Part shown: positions 22,761 to 35,630 of the stretch, piece after piece
Position numbering within the stretch: the stretch's first letter is position 1
How the letters are laid out: every line of letters starts with the position of its first letter
Assembly (NCBI RefSeq): GCF_001039355.2
Contig: NW_019775481.1
Location: 247,934-311,933 of the forward strand
DNA: 64,000 nucleotides
Source of the DNA: Lingula anatina
Taxonomy: Eukaryota > Brachiopoda > Lingulata > Lingulida > Lingulidae
Direction of reading: 5' to 3'
Translations under genes and position numbers: made by a program
The notes under the pieces: generated by a model
The model's database searches: none
What the model saw: only the letters and a program-made list of their open reading frames with translations
Told to the model about the DNA's origin: nothing

Positions 22761-25700
22761 ACCAACCTGTGAGCCCTTGTACTATTTTGTTGTTGTTATT
22801 ATTTTTATTTTAATTATTGTTTGAATAAAATGGGCTACTTTTCAATTATTGTTTTAATTATTATTTTAATAAAATAGGCTGGTGTGTGACACATGAGTTG
22901 TTTTAATTATGTCACTAAATGTTTTGAGTTTTAAGTTTTCAACATCTAATTGAGCTAACTTTATTTGAATCATATTGACCATTGGGAATGGGAATGAATC
23001 GGGTAATTTGGTATACACAATCCATGGGACAGACTCCCAAATGCATGAGACTTATACCCATATTTTTGGTGTGTAACCTTCATATAATCGGGGTATTATT
23101 AGCACCAAGTCAATTCCCCTGAGATAGAGTACATGTATTCACACTAACACATACCCCAACAGGAACAACTGGTTATGCTAGTTGGTATAATTCGGGTTGG
23201 ATCAGAATAATTGAATCAGAGTCAAACGCATTGATCAGATGCGAGAGAAGTCTCATCAAATATCTGAATCCTATCACATGGTTGTCACTGTTTGGGAATG
23301 GCCTGGCCAAATATGTGGGAAAGACAGTAGGATCTCTTTAGGTTATGTCACTGGTACATTTACCTTAATCTACTAACTGTTCTCCACTTAAGGTCTAGAT
23401 AAGATGGTACATCAGGAAATTTAGCCCATATTTTAGGAGAAATGCTGCTATGCTTACATATACCCCCTAGGTCAAATAATTCCTTCCAAAGAGCACACAT
23501 CTTTTGTAATGGCCAGTCTAAAATTTACAGAAACAGAACCTCTGAGACAGATCTCAAATAATTTTAAATTGAATTCTACCCCTTTATGTTATACAATGCT
23601 ATGACCATATGTGCATTTTCTTTATTTACTTTGGAGACAATTAACATGCCAGCTGGTGAAACTACAAAACCATTGGTTTTTATTACAAAAAATTACATTT
23701 GACTTTTACATTATATTTTGGTAGAAGTTTTATTAAATATCACCTTTAAACCAAACTGAAACCTAAATTACCCATATAAATTATTACCCTTTCTCAAAAA
23801 TTGTCAAATGTAAAAATAGATGAAAACATCACACTTGTGGCCAACCAGCTGTAGTGTGGTTAATTGTTTAGAAATCCATTTATTGATTCTATTATACTGA
23901 TAGGGTTATAGAAAGAATTAATATATTTGTTCCTTGCTTGACTTGGGTAAAGTAAAAGTAACCAAAGCAAAGCAAAACAATGCCTGACAAATCACAGGCC
24001 AACCAAGAGCCTCCTTACTTGAAAAAACTAAGAGATACAAAACAGGAAATTACAAATACAGAGAGGACAAAGAAAAAGATACAGACCAAATACAAATTAT
24101 GAAAGATTTTGGTCTAATAACACCAGGAAAAGAAAAGGAAAAGAAAGAAGAAAAGAAAAAGAAAAGAAAAGGTGAAATTCAGAAAGGATGATGATAAGGA
24201 GAAGAATATTAACGATAATGACATGATTTTTTAACATGGCATGGAAAATAGATAAAGGTATGATTAACGAGATTCTGTTCAGGTTCTGCTCTGAGAGATG
24301 ACTGCTCTTGTCTACGGTCTTTGTTCAGTGATGTTAACTCTCCCTTTTTATAAACTCACAGCACCTACAGCCAAGCCTAGACACACTCAGCCACTGCCAC
24401 ACAATAGGATAGGTTGTCCCCATTTCCTCCCTCCACCAAATTCAAATGGACAAGGTTTATTTTATTATAATTTCTCCCCTCCTTCTCTGACCAGCAGAGT
24501 TGTTAGAGAGATTTAAGTTTTTTAAGTTTTTGCCCACAAGAACCAGCAGAGTTCGGAACATTTGATAGGACAGCCCCCAACGAAGCATCCGATAGCTGAT
24601 ATAACCAGCAAGGAACCCTCCGTTGGACCAACATGAGACTAGCTTCATATGCCCAGCACCGGACCGAGGAACATCTGTGATTAAAAGATCATTGTTAACC
24701 ATCATTACTTCCCAAAGACAATGCAAATTGGTTTTTATCTTACTGACCAACTACTATGAACAGGGTTTACAAGGATGCAGTTGCTTACCCTGGCCCCAGT
24801 CAGTTTAATTATTCCCAACGTTGCCTCTAGGACTTGTTGGAAAAACTGACATTGTTCATAGCATCCTCTATTGATGTAAAGTGAGACAAACGCGCATATT
24901 TTCCCATCTCCCGATCCAAACACCCCTAACAGAATTTTGTAATACATTCTTTTAAGGTGAATGATTCAGGTAGATCTAGGAACACGTCTGTGGCCAGAAA
25001 GAAAACCTACATGTAGCATGTCCACTCATTTAAAGATTAGTTTGGGGATTTTTACTGCTTGATAGAACTCTGTATGTGCAATTTCTGGGAGATTTCCCCT
25101 TTTAAACAGTGTTGAGCTCACTAATCAAGGCAGTAAAAAGAATTGGAGCACAGTGATTTGGTGTATATTTTAATGATGTTACATCTTGAGCTCCAATGTA
25201 TATACTGGTAATCTTTGCACTAATTTTTCCATCCACCCATTTACCTCCCTGTAGCTTTGGAACACTCATCTAAAGTCTTCTCAGTCCTCCTCATTTTTAA
25301 AGGATTTTTAAGAAGATCTAAAGAACTTCCCCTTTTTTTATATATATATACATGGGGATGTGTAACCTCGGCTTGGGGAAAGGTGGAGGTTTTCACTGAC
25401 TTTGGATAGCCCTGTATATTTTGAGAACTTTCTTCATCCTTAGGCAAATTAGATGGTTTAATTTTTATTGCCCTTTCTGACTCAATAACCTTTAAGAGTA
25501 GAAAAAGGTGGATGAGAATTCTCAACAGGATTTTCTTCAGTCAGAGCTGCTGTACCCAATGGTTTTGAGAATCCACTAATAGTTGGATGGGGGACACTGG
25601 GCACATCACCTGGAGCAGGTTTATTCCCCCACCAGGTTCAGCACCCTGTGTATTAAATGGGTTTGGGTTTAAAGATTTTTAGAAATTTGTCCAAATATTG

Positions 25701-26234
25701 GGGGCTACCAGGCACCAGAATAAGCATGTTGGGATTAGTGCCTGATGTTTGAAAGGGATGGGTTGTAAAGTAGGGGTAAATTTTGGGTTGGATTTCTCAA
25801 GTTTGGTAGCAAATCATCAAGATCAGGGTTGGGAAACTGTCACCAAAAACCTGCTTGAACTAAGGGATTTGTTGATGTTAAATATCCCAAAGGGTAAATA
25901 AATGCAGGATATGAATTTTAAAAGAAGGTAACAGCTGATGTTCTTTCCCTTCCCAAAATGTTCACTATTCCAATAACATTGGGCTGGGGGAAAGTGCAGA
26001 AATTAATTGGCAAAGACTACAGTATGTAATTTCATCCATATCTTCCTCAAACTCCTGAATATCTAGTAATGATTGATATGCTGTTTTTAAATATATATTT
26101 TTGATAGAGTATTACACATGTACTTGGGTAACTTACTTTAAACTTTTAGTGTGACCTTTGACTTAAACTTTACACTAAGATTTTGTTTTATATACAAAAA
26201 AATTATAATTTTGTTATTTTGAGTTGTTCACTGT
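22761..26234. other. Non-coding stretch, probably remains of retroelements
   Basis: No gene is supported. Purine-rich low-complexity DNA (aaagaaaag repeats) lies near 24120-24180 and a short (TA)n near 25340. Several 60-100 codon frames on either strand show no family resemblance. Parts may belong to the decayed Ty3/Gypsy element ending at 22.3-22.8 kb. Confidence 0.35.
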
Positions 26235-26413
26235 ACTTTAATAATTGTTAAATTTCAGCTGTTTGTTCATTACTTATAACATCAGAGAATGAGAAATCAA
26301 TAGATGTGGGGAATTGCATTAGCTCTTTGTGGACAGGTTTAGGCATCATAAATGGAAGAGGTTGGGGAGAAATAATGTATTTTGGGTTTTGCCCTCTTTA
26401 AAATATTAATGGT
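26235..26413. repeat. Dispersed repeat, copy 1 (about 180 bp)
   Basis: This sequence from 'actttaataattg' to 'aaaatattaatgg' recurs in the same orientation at 29461-29637 with only a few differences. A single N (26424) lies just beyond its right end. Family not recognised. Confidence 0.75.
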
Positions 26414-26726
26414 TAAAAAAAAANTTAAGTTAATAGTAAATTTCATTAGCTGCATTAGTTTTGGACTTTTTCGTTAATATCCAAGATCCCTTAATACGTT
26501 TTTCCCTATATATTCTCACTCGATTCTATATAAAGTAAAAGCCTTCTCTCAGTGTGTGTTCAGTGTGTGCCATTGCTGACAACAACTTCACGCAGCCTGA
26601 TTTGTGAATTTTCCATTCAGATGAAAATATCAGGTGTATAAAACTGAGACGACTTTCATAGTTATCACCCGGAATTTCGCGGGGCACTGAGAACGTTAAA
26701 GGCGTGCTGATAGCAGAGAGGTGCGG

Positions 26727-26887
26727 CAGGCCCGTAGCCAACAATTTCAAAAGTGGGGTTCTTTTTCTGAAAAAAGTGGACCTTTTCCCATAAAAACTTC
26801 ATGTACCTAGATCAAATTTTACCCAGACTGGACCTTTTCCCAGCTAAAGGGGCAGTTCTTTCCGAATCCCTCCTGGCTACGGGCCTG
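26727..26887. mobile_element. Short MITE with CAGGCCCGTAGCC inverted ends
   Basis: The 161-bp block begins CAGGCCCGTAGCC and ends with its perfect complement GGCTACGGGCCTG. Flanks read TGCGG on the left and TGCGT on the right, a possible 5-bp target duplication with one mismatch. CAGG-type ends with short target duplications fit the hAT superfamily, but this is an inference. Confidence 0.7.
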
Positions 26888-27087
26888 TGCGTCTTCAGTG
26901 ATCTGTGGTACTCAGGGCGATGTTTACCTGCTGAAAAGCTTAATTTTCTCTTCAGACCCGACGAAAGGAAAGCTCTAGGTTTCTGACCTCTTATCCTTAC
27001 ACCTGAGGTAAGATACATGCCTACATCAGCATGACCTCTTAAGTCTATTTATATATCTAAGTGTAAGCGTCTCTGCGCAAAACATCC

Positions 27088-27088
<1 letters not shown>

Positions 27089-27134
<46 letters not shown>

Positions 27135-27178
27135 ACAAAGGGAGAAAGAGAATGAGAGAGAGGTGCGTGAAAGATCGT

Positions 27179-27213
<35 letters not shown>
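27089..27213. repeat. Compound microsatellite (CT)n(CA)n ... (GT)n
   Basis: A (CT) tract runs into a (CA) tract of about 15 units at 27089-27136. A short purine spacer follows and then a (GT) tract of about 17 units at 27180-27213. The CA and GT arms can pair as an imperfect hairpin. Confidence 0.9.
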
Positions 27214-27217
<4 letters not shown>

Positions 27218-28450
27218 ATTAGTGCACTGCAGGAAGCACTGACCTAATCAAGCCACTCTTACCAAATACACACACGTTTACAGGTAAATTGAAAATGGCG
27301 GAACAGAGTAAACAAACCGTCCTAGGATGGATAACAGGGCGAACATTCGACTACTAATATACAACACCCGTTAACTTATATAATCAAGGAATAGATAAAT
27401 AGCCTACTACTTGGTCCTAATCTTACTTCATGCTACGGCTCATTTGTTCTAGCTTTAAGTATCTCGGCTTGATACAAAAGCATAAGTGCGTCTTAATAAT
27501 ACGTGATTTGGGATGTCAATTTGCTCTGCGCTGTTGTGCTGCTATGTTTCATTTCAATCGATAGCCGTCCCACGCAGTAACTAAAAAGCGAAAACAGTGG
27601 CGACTTGCTGCATTGTGCTGTCTAAGCTTAGAGTAAAAAAACCTCTACTGTTACATGTAAATGGCCTACAAATGGGAATGATTGATCACCTATCACCATG
27701 ATCTGCCATCTTTATGAGACACGCATACACAACAATCACGAACACATTTGGCTGCCGAATATTAACTACACCTTTAAGACCCATTTGTTATTTGTTAGGT
27801 CCCTATTCTCTCTCTCTCTCTCTCTCTCTCTCGTGATCATACCTTTAACATTACCTCTTTCTCCTTCTCCTTCGATTTCACTCCCATTTCTCGAATTACA
27901 GCGGCAAATATACCGCAATTCAGCGTGTATTCCACAGCAACGCGGTGATGATATGGGTGCAACACTTTAACTGAATACAGAACACTCGGTTGTTGTGAAA
28001 AACACAAACGTAAGTCTTACCTTTTCCCCATTCTTGAATTCCACAAGTTACGGGTGAAGTGTTCTCGACTAAGGAACGCCCGTAGTCCGTTAACAGGTGC
28101 GTCCAGTAACGGGTCAACCCCTTCACAATGGCCAGTTCTCTTTAACGTGAAACCTGCATAACACAGTATACGGTTATCAGGCCTGCGTTGATGGCCAGGT
28201 CGATATTCACGTTGCAAAGGCCCAGTTTTAATCTGAGCGTGCACTGTAGTATGGACTGGCTAAGGCTTATTGATCGATTTGTTTATGTTGTTGCATTTGG
28301 CAGGCGGTCAAAAATGTGTTTGATCAAACCCAGCTGATTAGCCAATCAGAATGCGGCTTTGAGGTGTTACGTCAATGTTTTCCTCACACGGTAGGGTATA
28401 CACATTTCTTTGCAAGTAGACATTAAGGGAAAGGAATAATGTGGTTTTAA
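27214..28450. promoter_or_regulatory. CpG-bearing region with CCAAT box and possible minus-strand first exon
   Basis: This stretch is less AT-rich than its neighbours. On the minus strand a frame up to about 28.24 kb ends in GGGGAAAAG with a GTAAGA donor near 28.02 kb, and a CCAAT box (agccaatcaga) lies just upstream near 28.34 kb, as a first exon and promoter would. On the plus strand a 20-codon frame (ATGGCGGAACAG...) near 27.29 kb ends in a stop. A (CT)n tract lies at 27808-27832. None of this identifies a gene. Confidence 0.25.
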
Positions 28451-29460
28451 GATAAGATTTATTAGATAAAACGGTAGTTCATTTTTCTTTTTGACTAATA
28501 GAAGTTACGGGGTTGACTAATAGGAAAGTGTAACGCTATTTTGAGGAAACGCAAGTTTTAACACTTCATAATGTTCATTATTAAGGTCTGTAATAATATG
28601 GGCTTTTAAATAAGATTCAGCATAAATCTAAAGAAGTAAACATTTAGACTTAGCCTAAGTTAGGTAAAATTTATCAAGGTAGAAAAAACAATTTTTAGAT
28701 ATAGCCATTCCCCCAAATTCAATAGAGTAAAATGAAATAAAATAAAAACATATTTTAATGAAGAAAGGGGTTGGTGTGAGACGGGCTGTGACTGTGTATC
28801 GTTCTGTACAAACTAACGCTAGTTTGTGCCAACCTTTTAGCACTGTATGGTACTAAGGTGTAGCCAATTGCGATAGAGAAGCCACTTACACACCTCGCCG
28901 TCGCATTTTCAATGTTCCATGTTTCAAACGGGGGTCATCTCTGCATGTTCTTGCATCCCCTCCAGCCTTGTACCAGGGCCACAGATTGATTTTTCAAAAG
29001 ATATTCACAGATGTCTTTAGTACACGGTCATTTGGTTCTCACAGTTAGAAGATTGACCATATTTAACCAGAGACATTACCTGTGAATATCTTGAATGACG
29101 AGTCAAAGGATGTGTAAACTGTTTACATTGCATCCTGATGTTTATTTAAAGAAGTTGTATTAACTATAATTTTTTAAGATAAAGAATTGTGTTTTGAATG
29201 TTGTTGTTTTTTTTTTATCCAGAGTAAACTATCCTGTGTGGATAGTAACGGTGGAATGAAGTAATTATGTGGGACATATGTACTGCCACGATGAGGGGGC
29301 ATATAGGGATGTTATTCACGTGAAAACATCGAAATTCTCTTGAGGTAAATTGCCATTTACTAATTTATGTGAAACGGAGGCATTTATTAAATCCGTAGCT
29401 TAAATTAATTTCACAAACCAGACTTGTAACTGTATTTCTTTCTCATTTTCTAGAGTCTTT

Positions 29461-29637
29461 ACTTTAATAATTGATAAATTTCAGCTATTTATTCATTACT
29501 TGTAACATCAGAGAATGAGAAATCAATAGATGTGGGACATTGCATTAGCTCTTTGTGGACAGGTTTAGGCATCATAAATGGATGAGGTTGGGGAGAAATA
29601 ATGTGTTTGGGTTTTGCCCCTTTAAAATATTAATGGT
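29461..29637. repeat. Dispersed repeat, copy 2
   Basis: This is the second copy of the block at 26235-26413, in the same orientation, with small substitutions and one short indel. Confidence 0.75.
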
Positions 29638-30638
29638 CTTGAAGAATAAAAATAGGGCAACATTTTAGATTTAGTTTTGACCAAATTTTTTGTGCTCATC
29701 CGAGAAGATACCTTATTATTACTCCTGAAATCTTAAAGAGCTTCAGCGTGTTTTTGACCTATACCAGGCACTCTAATTAGCTCATCATAGGTAGCTGTTA
29801 AGATTTACCTTAGATCCCATTGACAGTGTTATAACTTGACAAGTCAAAGGTCACACTAACCCAGCAAATTTCTGTAAAAGAGGCACTTCCTGTCCCCAAT
29901 TAGTGTGCGAGTTAATCAGAAGACCCGACTTCTAGTGATCCGGAACTTTCAGATTCACTGAGATGAGAAGGTCAGGGAAAAGGTCAAAAATAGGGCTGAG
30001 GGGTATTTTGTAAAAGACAATGGAATGGGCAATGTGAATATATACTGCTGTCTGTTCTTGGGCTAAATGTAGCCGGAAATACAATAAATGAAGTCAAATG
30101 TTTGCTTTTGACCATAAAATTTTGTAAAAAATTGAAAATAAATGTAAACCCAAAAATACCTTCCCTCAAAAATTGATTCAAAATTCCCCGAAAAACTTCA
30201 CCCTAAACAAAGAAATAAGAAACTATTCCCTGAATAAATCTCCTAATATGGTAAATTCTAAGATAAATTTTATAAAAATAAACCCTTACCTTTAAAAAAC
30301 AGATGATAGCAGTATATATTGAGGGATCACTACCAATTAGTCTGGGGGACCTCATGTTATGCCCAAGAATAAGTGAGATTACTTTATAATCAAATTTAGA
30401 TGAAAGAATTCCCTTTTAATCTTTAAATTTAGTAACCAAAATTATTACTTTCATATACCACCAAATGGACGTACAAGGGTATGTTGGACAATAAAAAGTA
30501 TTGCCACCCCTGCACACTTTCACTCCCCCCCCCCCCCCACCTATCCAAATTTGGCGGCAGACAAAGGAATTAAAAAATTTCTTGCACCAAAAATTGATCA
30601 AAGAACAGGAAACGGGCTCGATTTTCCTTGTCGCCAAA
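29638..30638. other. Non-coding stretch with a poly-C tract
   Basis: No gene is supported. A poly-C run of about 15 lies at 30523-30538. Frames on both strands are short and unlike any family I know. Confidence 0.4.
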
Positions 30639-31045
30639 TGAAGTGAACCCGAGTGGCTAAAGTCACTTATTCTTATGATAACTACAGTCTAACTAGCAGT
30701 GATGCACAAAAAGGCGGCTGTCACGCCCTGATCAGGGGCGTAGAGCGCTTACCTTATATTCCACTCATAGGAATCCTGGTAAGTCTTCACAACCGCTCCA
30801 TGATCAATATCTACTATGACACTATTGCTGAATGTCAGCTATAGTGGTATAATTAAGTAGATATGGTATCGGTCAAGGAATGCTCGCAGATTGTGGATTT
30901 GACGCCCAAGGTGTGTTCTGTCCGGTGTCTCGTAGTCGAGTGCTTCTTAATTCATATCACGCGCTTCCTCAGCGTGTGCTGACACCTGGATGGCGCTTCT
31001 TCAAGACAGCCCACAACCATAATATAGTGTTTCACAATCACAACA
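30639..31045. repeat. 0.4-kb dispersed repeat, copy 2
   Basis: Near-identical, collinear copy of 20574-20981 in the same orientation, ending at the same place ('ttcacaatcacaaca'). Flanking sequences differ, as expected of independent insertion or segmental copying. Confidence 0.8.
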
Positions 31046-31832
31046 CTTTCATTTAACTCAGTGGATATTTTGCGTTATAAAAAGTGCTACAATTTAAAGC
31101 GTTTTTCACGTAAAATAATTTTTCCTTTCATATAATGCACGACCAATTAAGACTCACTGACACGGGCACACACTAAAAATGAAACGCTTTTTGGACGAAT
31201 CGATTTTCCCTGGATCCACCAAACTCTCTATTTCCCTCTCTGCCTTTTTCTCCACGCGTTGAACTAAAGAAAGCTTGAATTATTTACCCAAACAAATATA
31301 GCTCTAAAATTACATCATTGAAATTTTACCTGATAAACTTGACAAGGTAGTTTAAAATCATCGTCTGCCAAGATGCCAAAAAGAAAATGTGAATTACATC
31401 TACACCGATACTAATGTATGCGAAAATATACAAGACGAGCGTAACGGGTTTTTCCTTGGCTTCTCAAATAACGTTGGACGACCTCATAAAGTGATGATGT
31501 CATAGCACAATTACACAAAAACAACGAGCTGTCTCCATGCCTGAAAACACGTGTAATCAAGAATGTATTACCAAGAATGTTCAACAAAATACTAGCGTGA
31601 TCTCGTCAAATATAAATGGACCACAGGGAAAATAAGTTTTATGCTTTGTGTAATTCATGTATTAAATATCCCTTTTAATGGACAGAATTTTATGTATAAG
31701 ATTCATTTTAAATATTAAATAAATCAAAACGAAATCAAATGTCGATTTTACACTTTAACTGTCGTAAATACTGAAGAAATGAAACTACTAAAGGTTTTGT
31801 GCTATTGGTTCCATTTCTAATATTTATTTCAG

Positions 31833-34242
31833 ATTAAAGTTACTGAAGATGATGATGGCACTAGTGCTGAATTAAAAATAGAAAAGCTGGATAAAGATGT
31901 ACGTTCACATGCACCTTTTTCAAAGAGAAAAATGAATACACAACTAAGTACATCCATGAACTTGTACAATAATCTACATGTATTCAAATTTTCATTTTTG
32001 TTTTACAGATTGGTGAGGTTTATTGTTGCCTGCCTATTCATTACAGTTATTCTAACATGTTAGGCTCTATTCCCATAGATTTTAGATCGATCTATCCCCG
32101 CAGGGAGTCTCACTAGATTACTTTCAGATAATCCGACTTAAATGTCCGTCCCGCCTACTACAAGCTGTAATGGGGTAATTAACTTTCGTGTCCGCCCGGC
32201 TGACAGCTATTTAGCGTGGACCCCCAGGGAGTTAGGTCGATCTAAAGTAGGTCGATCTAATGTATGGAAATGGGGTGTTAAATTGCTTCATGGTTCTGAC
32301 AACAGTAACATTTACATCATTTACATCAATCAAATTATCAGTGTTGTTTGACAATTTGCAGAGGATTATAATTATAGCCTATCTGGCACTGAGGATGAAA
32401 ATGACTCTCAAAGTTTGCAAAATGTAAGAAAATTCAAAATTTATAGCCGTTCTACCATGTTATAAATTGTAAAACAGCCAAAACAGCTACATTTTCATAT
32501 TGAGATATATTATATCAAGAATGACATGAAGACATATTTGGTATTTTGCGGCCGTGTCTTACAGATGACAATTTGGAGGTGGAGGAAAGTTCAGGTGAAG
32601 AAGAAAAGGAAAGGGAGGTGAATAATGTAAGAACTTGTAACAATGTAAGAATGAATAATTGAAGAATTCATTACAGTTATTCTAACATGCTTAATTGCTT
32701 CATGCTTCAGCCAATTAACAGTGTAACACTTACAAAACATAAGCATACTGAGGGAGGGATAGAACAATTAAATAAATGATTTTTCCCATGTGAATGAAGC
32801 TTTGATTCAAATATTTTAGGTTAGTGTTTTAAATACCAGCAAAGTGGACAGTAGTTATCTGGGGAGAGAGAGAAAGGTAAGAAACTCCAATGTAGCAATA
32901 AAATTTATTGCAAACTGTTTTAAAAAAACTTTTTTGAGAAATACATCCAACTGATTTGACAGAATCTGTATATCATAAAAAGAAGACAACGATAACATTG
33001 ATATTTTATTTTCATTTTTTAATCGTGTAACTATACCTAATCAACAACAGATTTAACATTATTTCAGGGACGTGGAATCAGTGCAGTAGAAGATGAGGTG
33101 TATCAAATTCTCTCTGATCTTCTTAGTGGCAGAAAGGTGCGAAGTGAACTGCAACAGAGATCTAAAGTTAAAGAAACGGGCAAAGCCCGTGCAGCTTTGA
33201 GACAATTTGACTCTAGGAAATATTCTCTTAAAGAAATTAATGACAAAACAGAAATCATGTGTGAAGGGAGAGTGGTGCCTAAAAAGTCACAAGTACCCAA
33301 CATTATCAAAGAGGAACACACCAAAACAAAAGGGGCTGGAAAAGAAAGATTATATTACCACATAAGAAATTCAGTTAGTGGCATTGGCAGGGTTCCAATC
33401 CTATCTACACTGAATATAATGCCTCAAAATCGCCCCAAATTTGACAATGCGCCTCAGATAAAACCAGTTGCTGCCTCTCACCCCCAAAAGATCAATCAAG
33501 TGGATCTTATAGACATAAGTAAATATAAGATAAAAAATGGGTACAAATATATTTTAGAAATTTTGGATGTGTTTAGTCGTTTTGTAAAACGAGTGGCATT
33601 AAAAGAGAAGTCTTCTGAGGCCGTGGCAGCTGTGCTGTGCAGCCACTTTGCTGTTGTGGGGCCTCCATCAATACTGCAGGCAGACAATGGTGGAGAATTT
33701 AAGGGTGCCACTTAAAACCAGTTGTTGCCTCTAGTCCCCAAAAGATCAATCAAGTGGATCTAATAGACATGAGTAAATATAAAAAAATGGGTACAAATAT
33801 ATTTTAGAAATTTTGGACGTGTTCAGTTGTTTTGTAAAACGAGTGGCATTAAAAGATAAGTCATCAGAGGCCGTTGCAGCTGCGCTGTGCAGCCACTTTT
33901 CTGTTGTGGGGCCTCTGACAATTCTGCAGGCAGACAATGGTGGGGAGTTCAAGGGTGCCACTCAAGCACTGATGGAGAAATTGGGAGTAAAGATAATTAA
34001 TGGCCGCCCATACCATCCACAATCGCAAGGCAAGGCAAGTGCTGACACATGTAAAGATCACCTATACTGTCAAGATTACATCGCAAACTGATGCCATATA
34101 TTTGTCTAGGTTGAACGCAGTCATCAGGGATTCCAAAGAATGATGGAACAAGATATGGCAGAACATGGTCCAAGCTTTGACTGGACACAAATGCTGTGTA
34201 CATTCGATTTTCTTCAGAATAACCTGGCACATTCATTGTTAG
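31833..34242 (+). pseudogene. Integrase-derived gene (KRBA2/Ginger-like rve domain), disrupted
   Basis: Candidate exons 31833-31898, 32362-32423, 32565-32626 and 32820-32876 encode short acidic peptides. A large exon from 33068 follows (GRGISAVEDEVYQILSDLL...), then 34110-34242 (VERSHQGFQRMM...). The large exon holds a zinc-binding-like N-terminal part and a retroviral-type integrase core, with VDLIDISKY carrying the first catalytic Asp and LQADNGGEF the second; PQSQGK followed by VER across an intron carries the Glu. This matches integrases of Ginger-type transposons and host genes such as KRBA2 and SCAND3. A 254-bp segment is repeated (33460-33713 and 33714-33967). The first copy runs into a stop at 33713-33715 and the second has a 4-nt deletion, so no full protein results. 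The phases of the two 62-nt exons do not fit each other, so they may be alternatives. Confidence 0.65.
32065..32276. mobile_element. MITE family B, copy 1
   Basis: About 215 bp with inverted ends built around ATTCCCATAGATTTTAGATC and its complement. The interior has conserved phrases such as 'cctactacaagctgtaa' and 'ctgacagctatttagcgtg'. Five other copies lie in the window (35631-35855, 43496-43712, 54722-54938, 56624-56850, 63132-63347). This one sits in an intron of the integrase-derived gene. It is non-coding. Confidence 0.85.
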
Positions 34243-34392
34243 GTACATATATGGTCTACAGGTTCAACATGACATAGATCTTTTGTACTTTGTCATTAGT
34301 AACTATAATACCTTTTGAAATGAGCAGTGTTATCCCTGCCCTAATGAGTCTTAGAGGTGGTTACGTAAGCAAAAATTTGGGGGGGGGGGCGG

Positions 34393-35032
34393 NNNNNNNN
34401 NNNNNNNNNNNNNNNNNNNNNNNNNNNNNNNNNNNNNNNNNNNNNNNNNNNNNNNNNNNNNNNNNNNNNNNNNNNNNNNNNNNNNNNNNNNNNNNNNNNN
34501 NNNNNNNNNNNNNNNNNNNNNNNNNNNNNNNNNNNNNNNNNNNNNNNNNNNNNNNNNNNNNNNNNNNNNNNNNNNNNNNNNNNNNNNNNNNNNNNNNNNN
34601 NNNNNNNNNNNNNNNNNNNNNNNNNNNNNNNNNNNNNNNNNNNNNNNNNNNNNNNNNNNNNNNNNNNNNNNNNNNNNNNNNNNNNNNNNNNNNNNNNNNN
34701 NNNNNNNNNNNNNNNNNNNNNNNNNNNNNNNNNNNNNNNNNNNNNNNNNNNNNNNNNNNNNNNNNNNNNNNNNNNNNNNNNNNNNNNNNNNNNNNNNNNN
34801 NNNNNNNNNNNNNNNNNNNNNNNNNNNNNNNNNNNNNNNNNNNNNNNNNNNNNNNNNNNNNNNNNNNNNNNNNNNNNNNNNNNNNNNNNNNNNNNNNNNN
34901 NNNNNNNNNNNNNNNNNNNNNNNNNNNNNNNNNNNNNNNNNNNNNNNNNNNNNNNNNNNNNNNNNNNNNNNNNNNNNNNNNNNNNNNNNNNNNNNNNNNN
35001 NNNNNNNNNNNNNNNNNNNNNNNNNNNNNNNN
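34393..35032. other. Assembly gap (640 N)
   Basis: Run of N, preceded by a poly-G tract at 34380-34392 where sequencing probably failed. It separates two integrase copies. Confidence 1.
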
Positions 35033-35540
35033 GTTCCCCAAATCATCAATGAGACACAGGCAAAAACCTAAGGGGCTAGAAAAGAATGCTTTATTACCAT
35101 AGCAGGAATTCTGTGGGTGGTATTGGCAGGAGACCAATTCTATCTACCCTGAATAGAATGCTGCAAAATCACCCCAAATCTGACAATGGGCCTCAAATAA
35201 AAACAGTTGCTGCATCTTAAACACAAAAGATAAATCAAGTTGATCTTATAGACATGACCAAATATGGAAAAAAAAAAAAAAATGGATACAAATACATTTT
35301 GCAAATAGTTGATGTTCTTAGTAAATTTGTCAAATGGGCTGCATTGAAGGACAAATCAGCAGAAGCCGTAGCTGATTCTCCATGCAACCACTTTTCTGTG
35401 GTGGGACCTCCATTTGTACTGTAAGGGATAACGGGGGGAAAGTTAAAGGGGGGCCACCCAAATACTCGTGCAGATATGGGTGTCACCATCATTAATGGCA
35501 GACCATTTCATCCTCTGTTCCAAGGAAAGGCAAGTGTAAA
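35033..35540 (+). pseudogene. Second, more decayed integrase copy
   Basis: The stretch is collinear with 33290-34040: decayed forms of the QVPNII..E start, the ...VAAS / INQVDLIDM block, and GRPFHPL.QGK before the same GC-type donor (AAGGCAAGT). It contains several stops, an A-rich insertion near 35266 and shifts. Only the right part is seen because the gap cuts the left. It is a separate dead copy, not an exon of the first. Confidence 0.65.
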
Positions 35541-35630
35541 CTCATGTAATGTTAACCCTTGATCACAAACTGATGCCATGCTAAATGCATACCATCTCAT
35601 TTAATTGGACTGAACATTCATACAACCTAG

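Noticed and set aside
24003-24101. 40-codon Lys-rich frame starting MPDKSQ
   Set aside because: Low complexity, no homology, and opposite in strand to the decayed polymerase nearby.
27295-27357. Short frame ATGGCGGAACAG... as a first exon
   Set aside because: It closes after 20 codons with no donor in frame; insufficient support.
20588-30844. 63-codon reading frame kept in both copies of the 0.4-kb repeat (20588-20779 and 30653-30844)
   Set aside because: Most differences between the copies change the amino acid and the frame starts at GTG, so it is kept by sequence similarity rather than selection.
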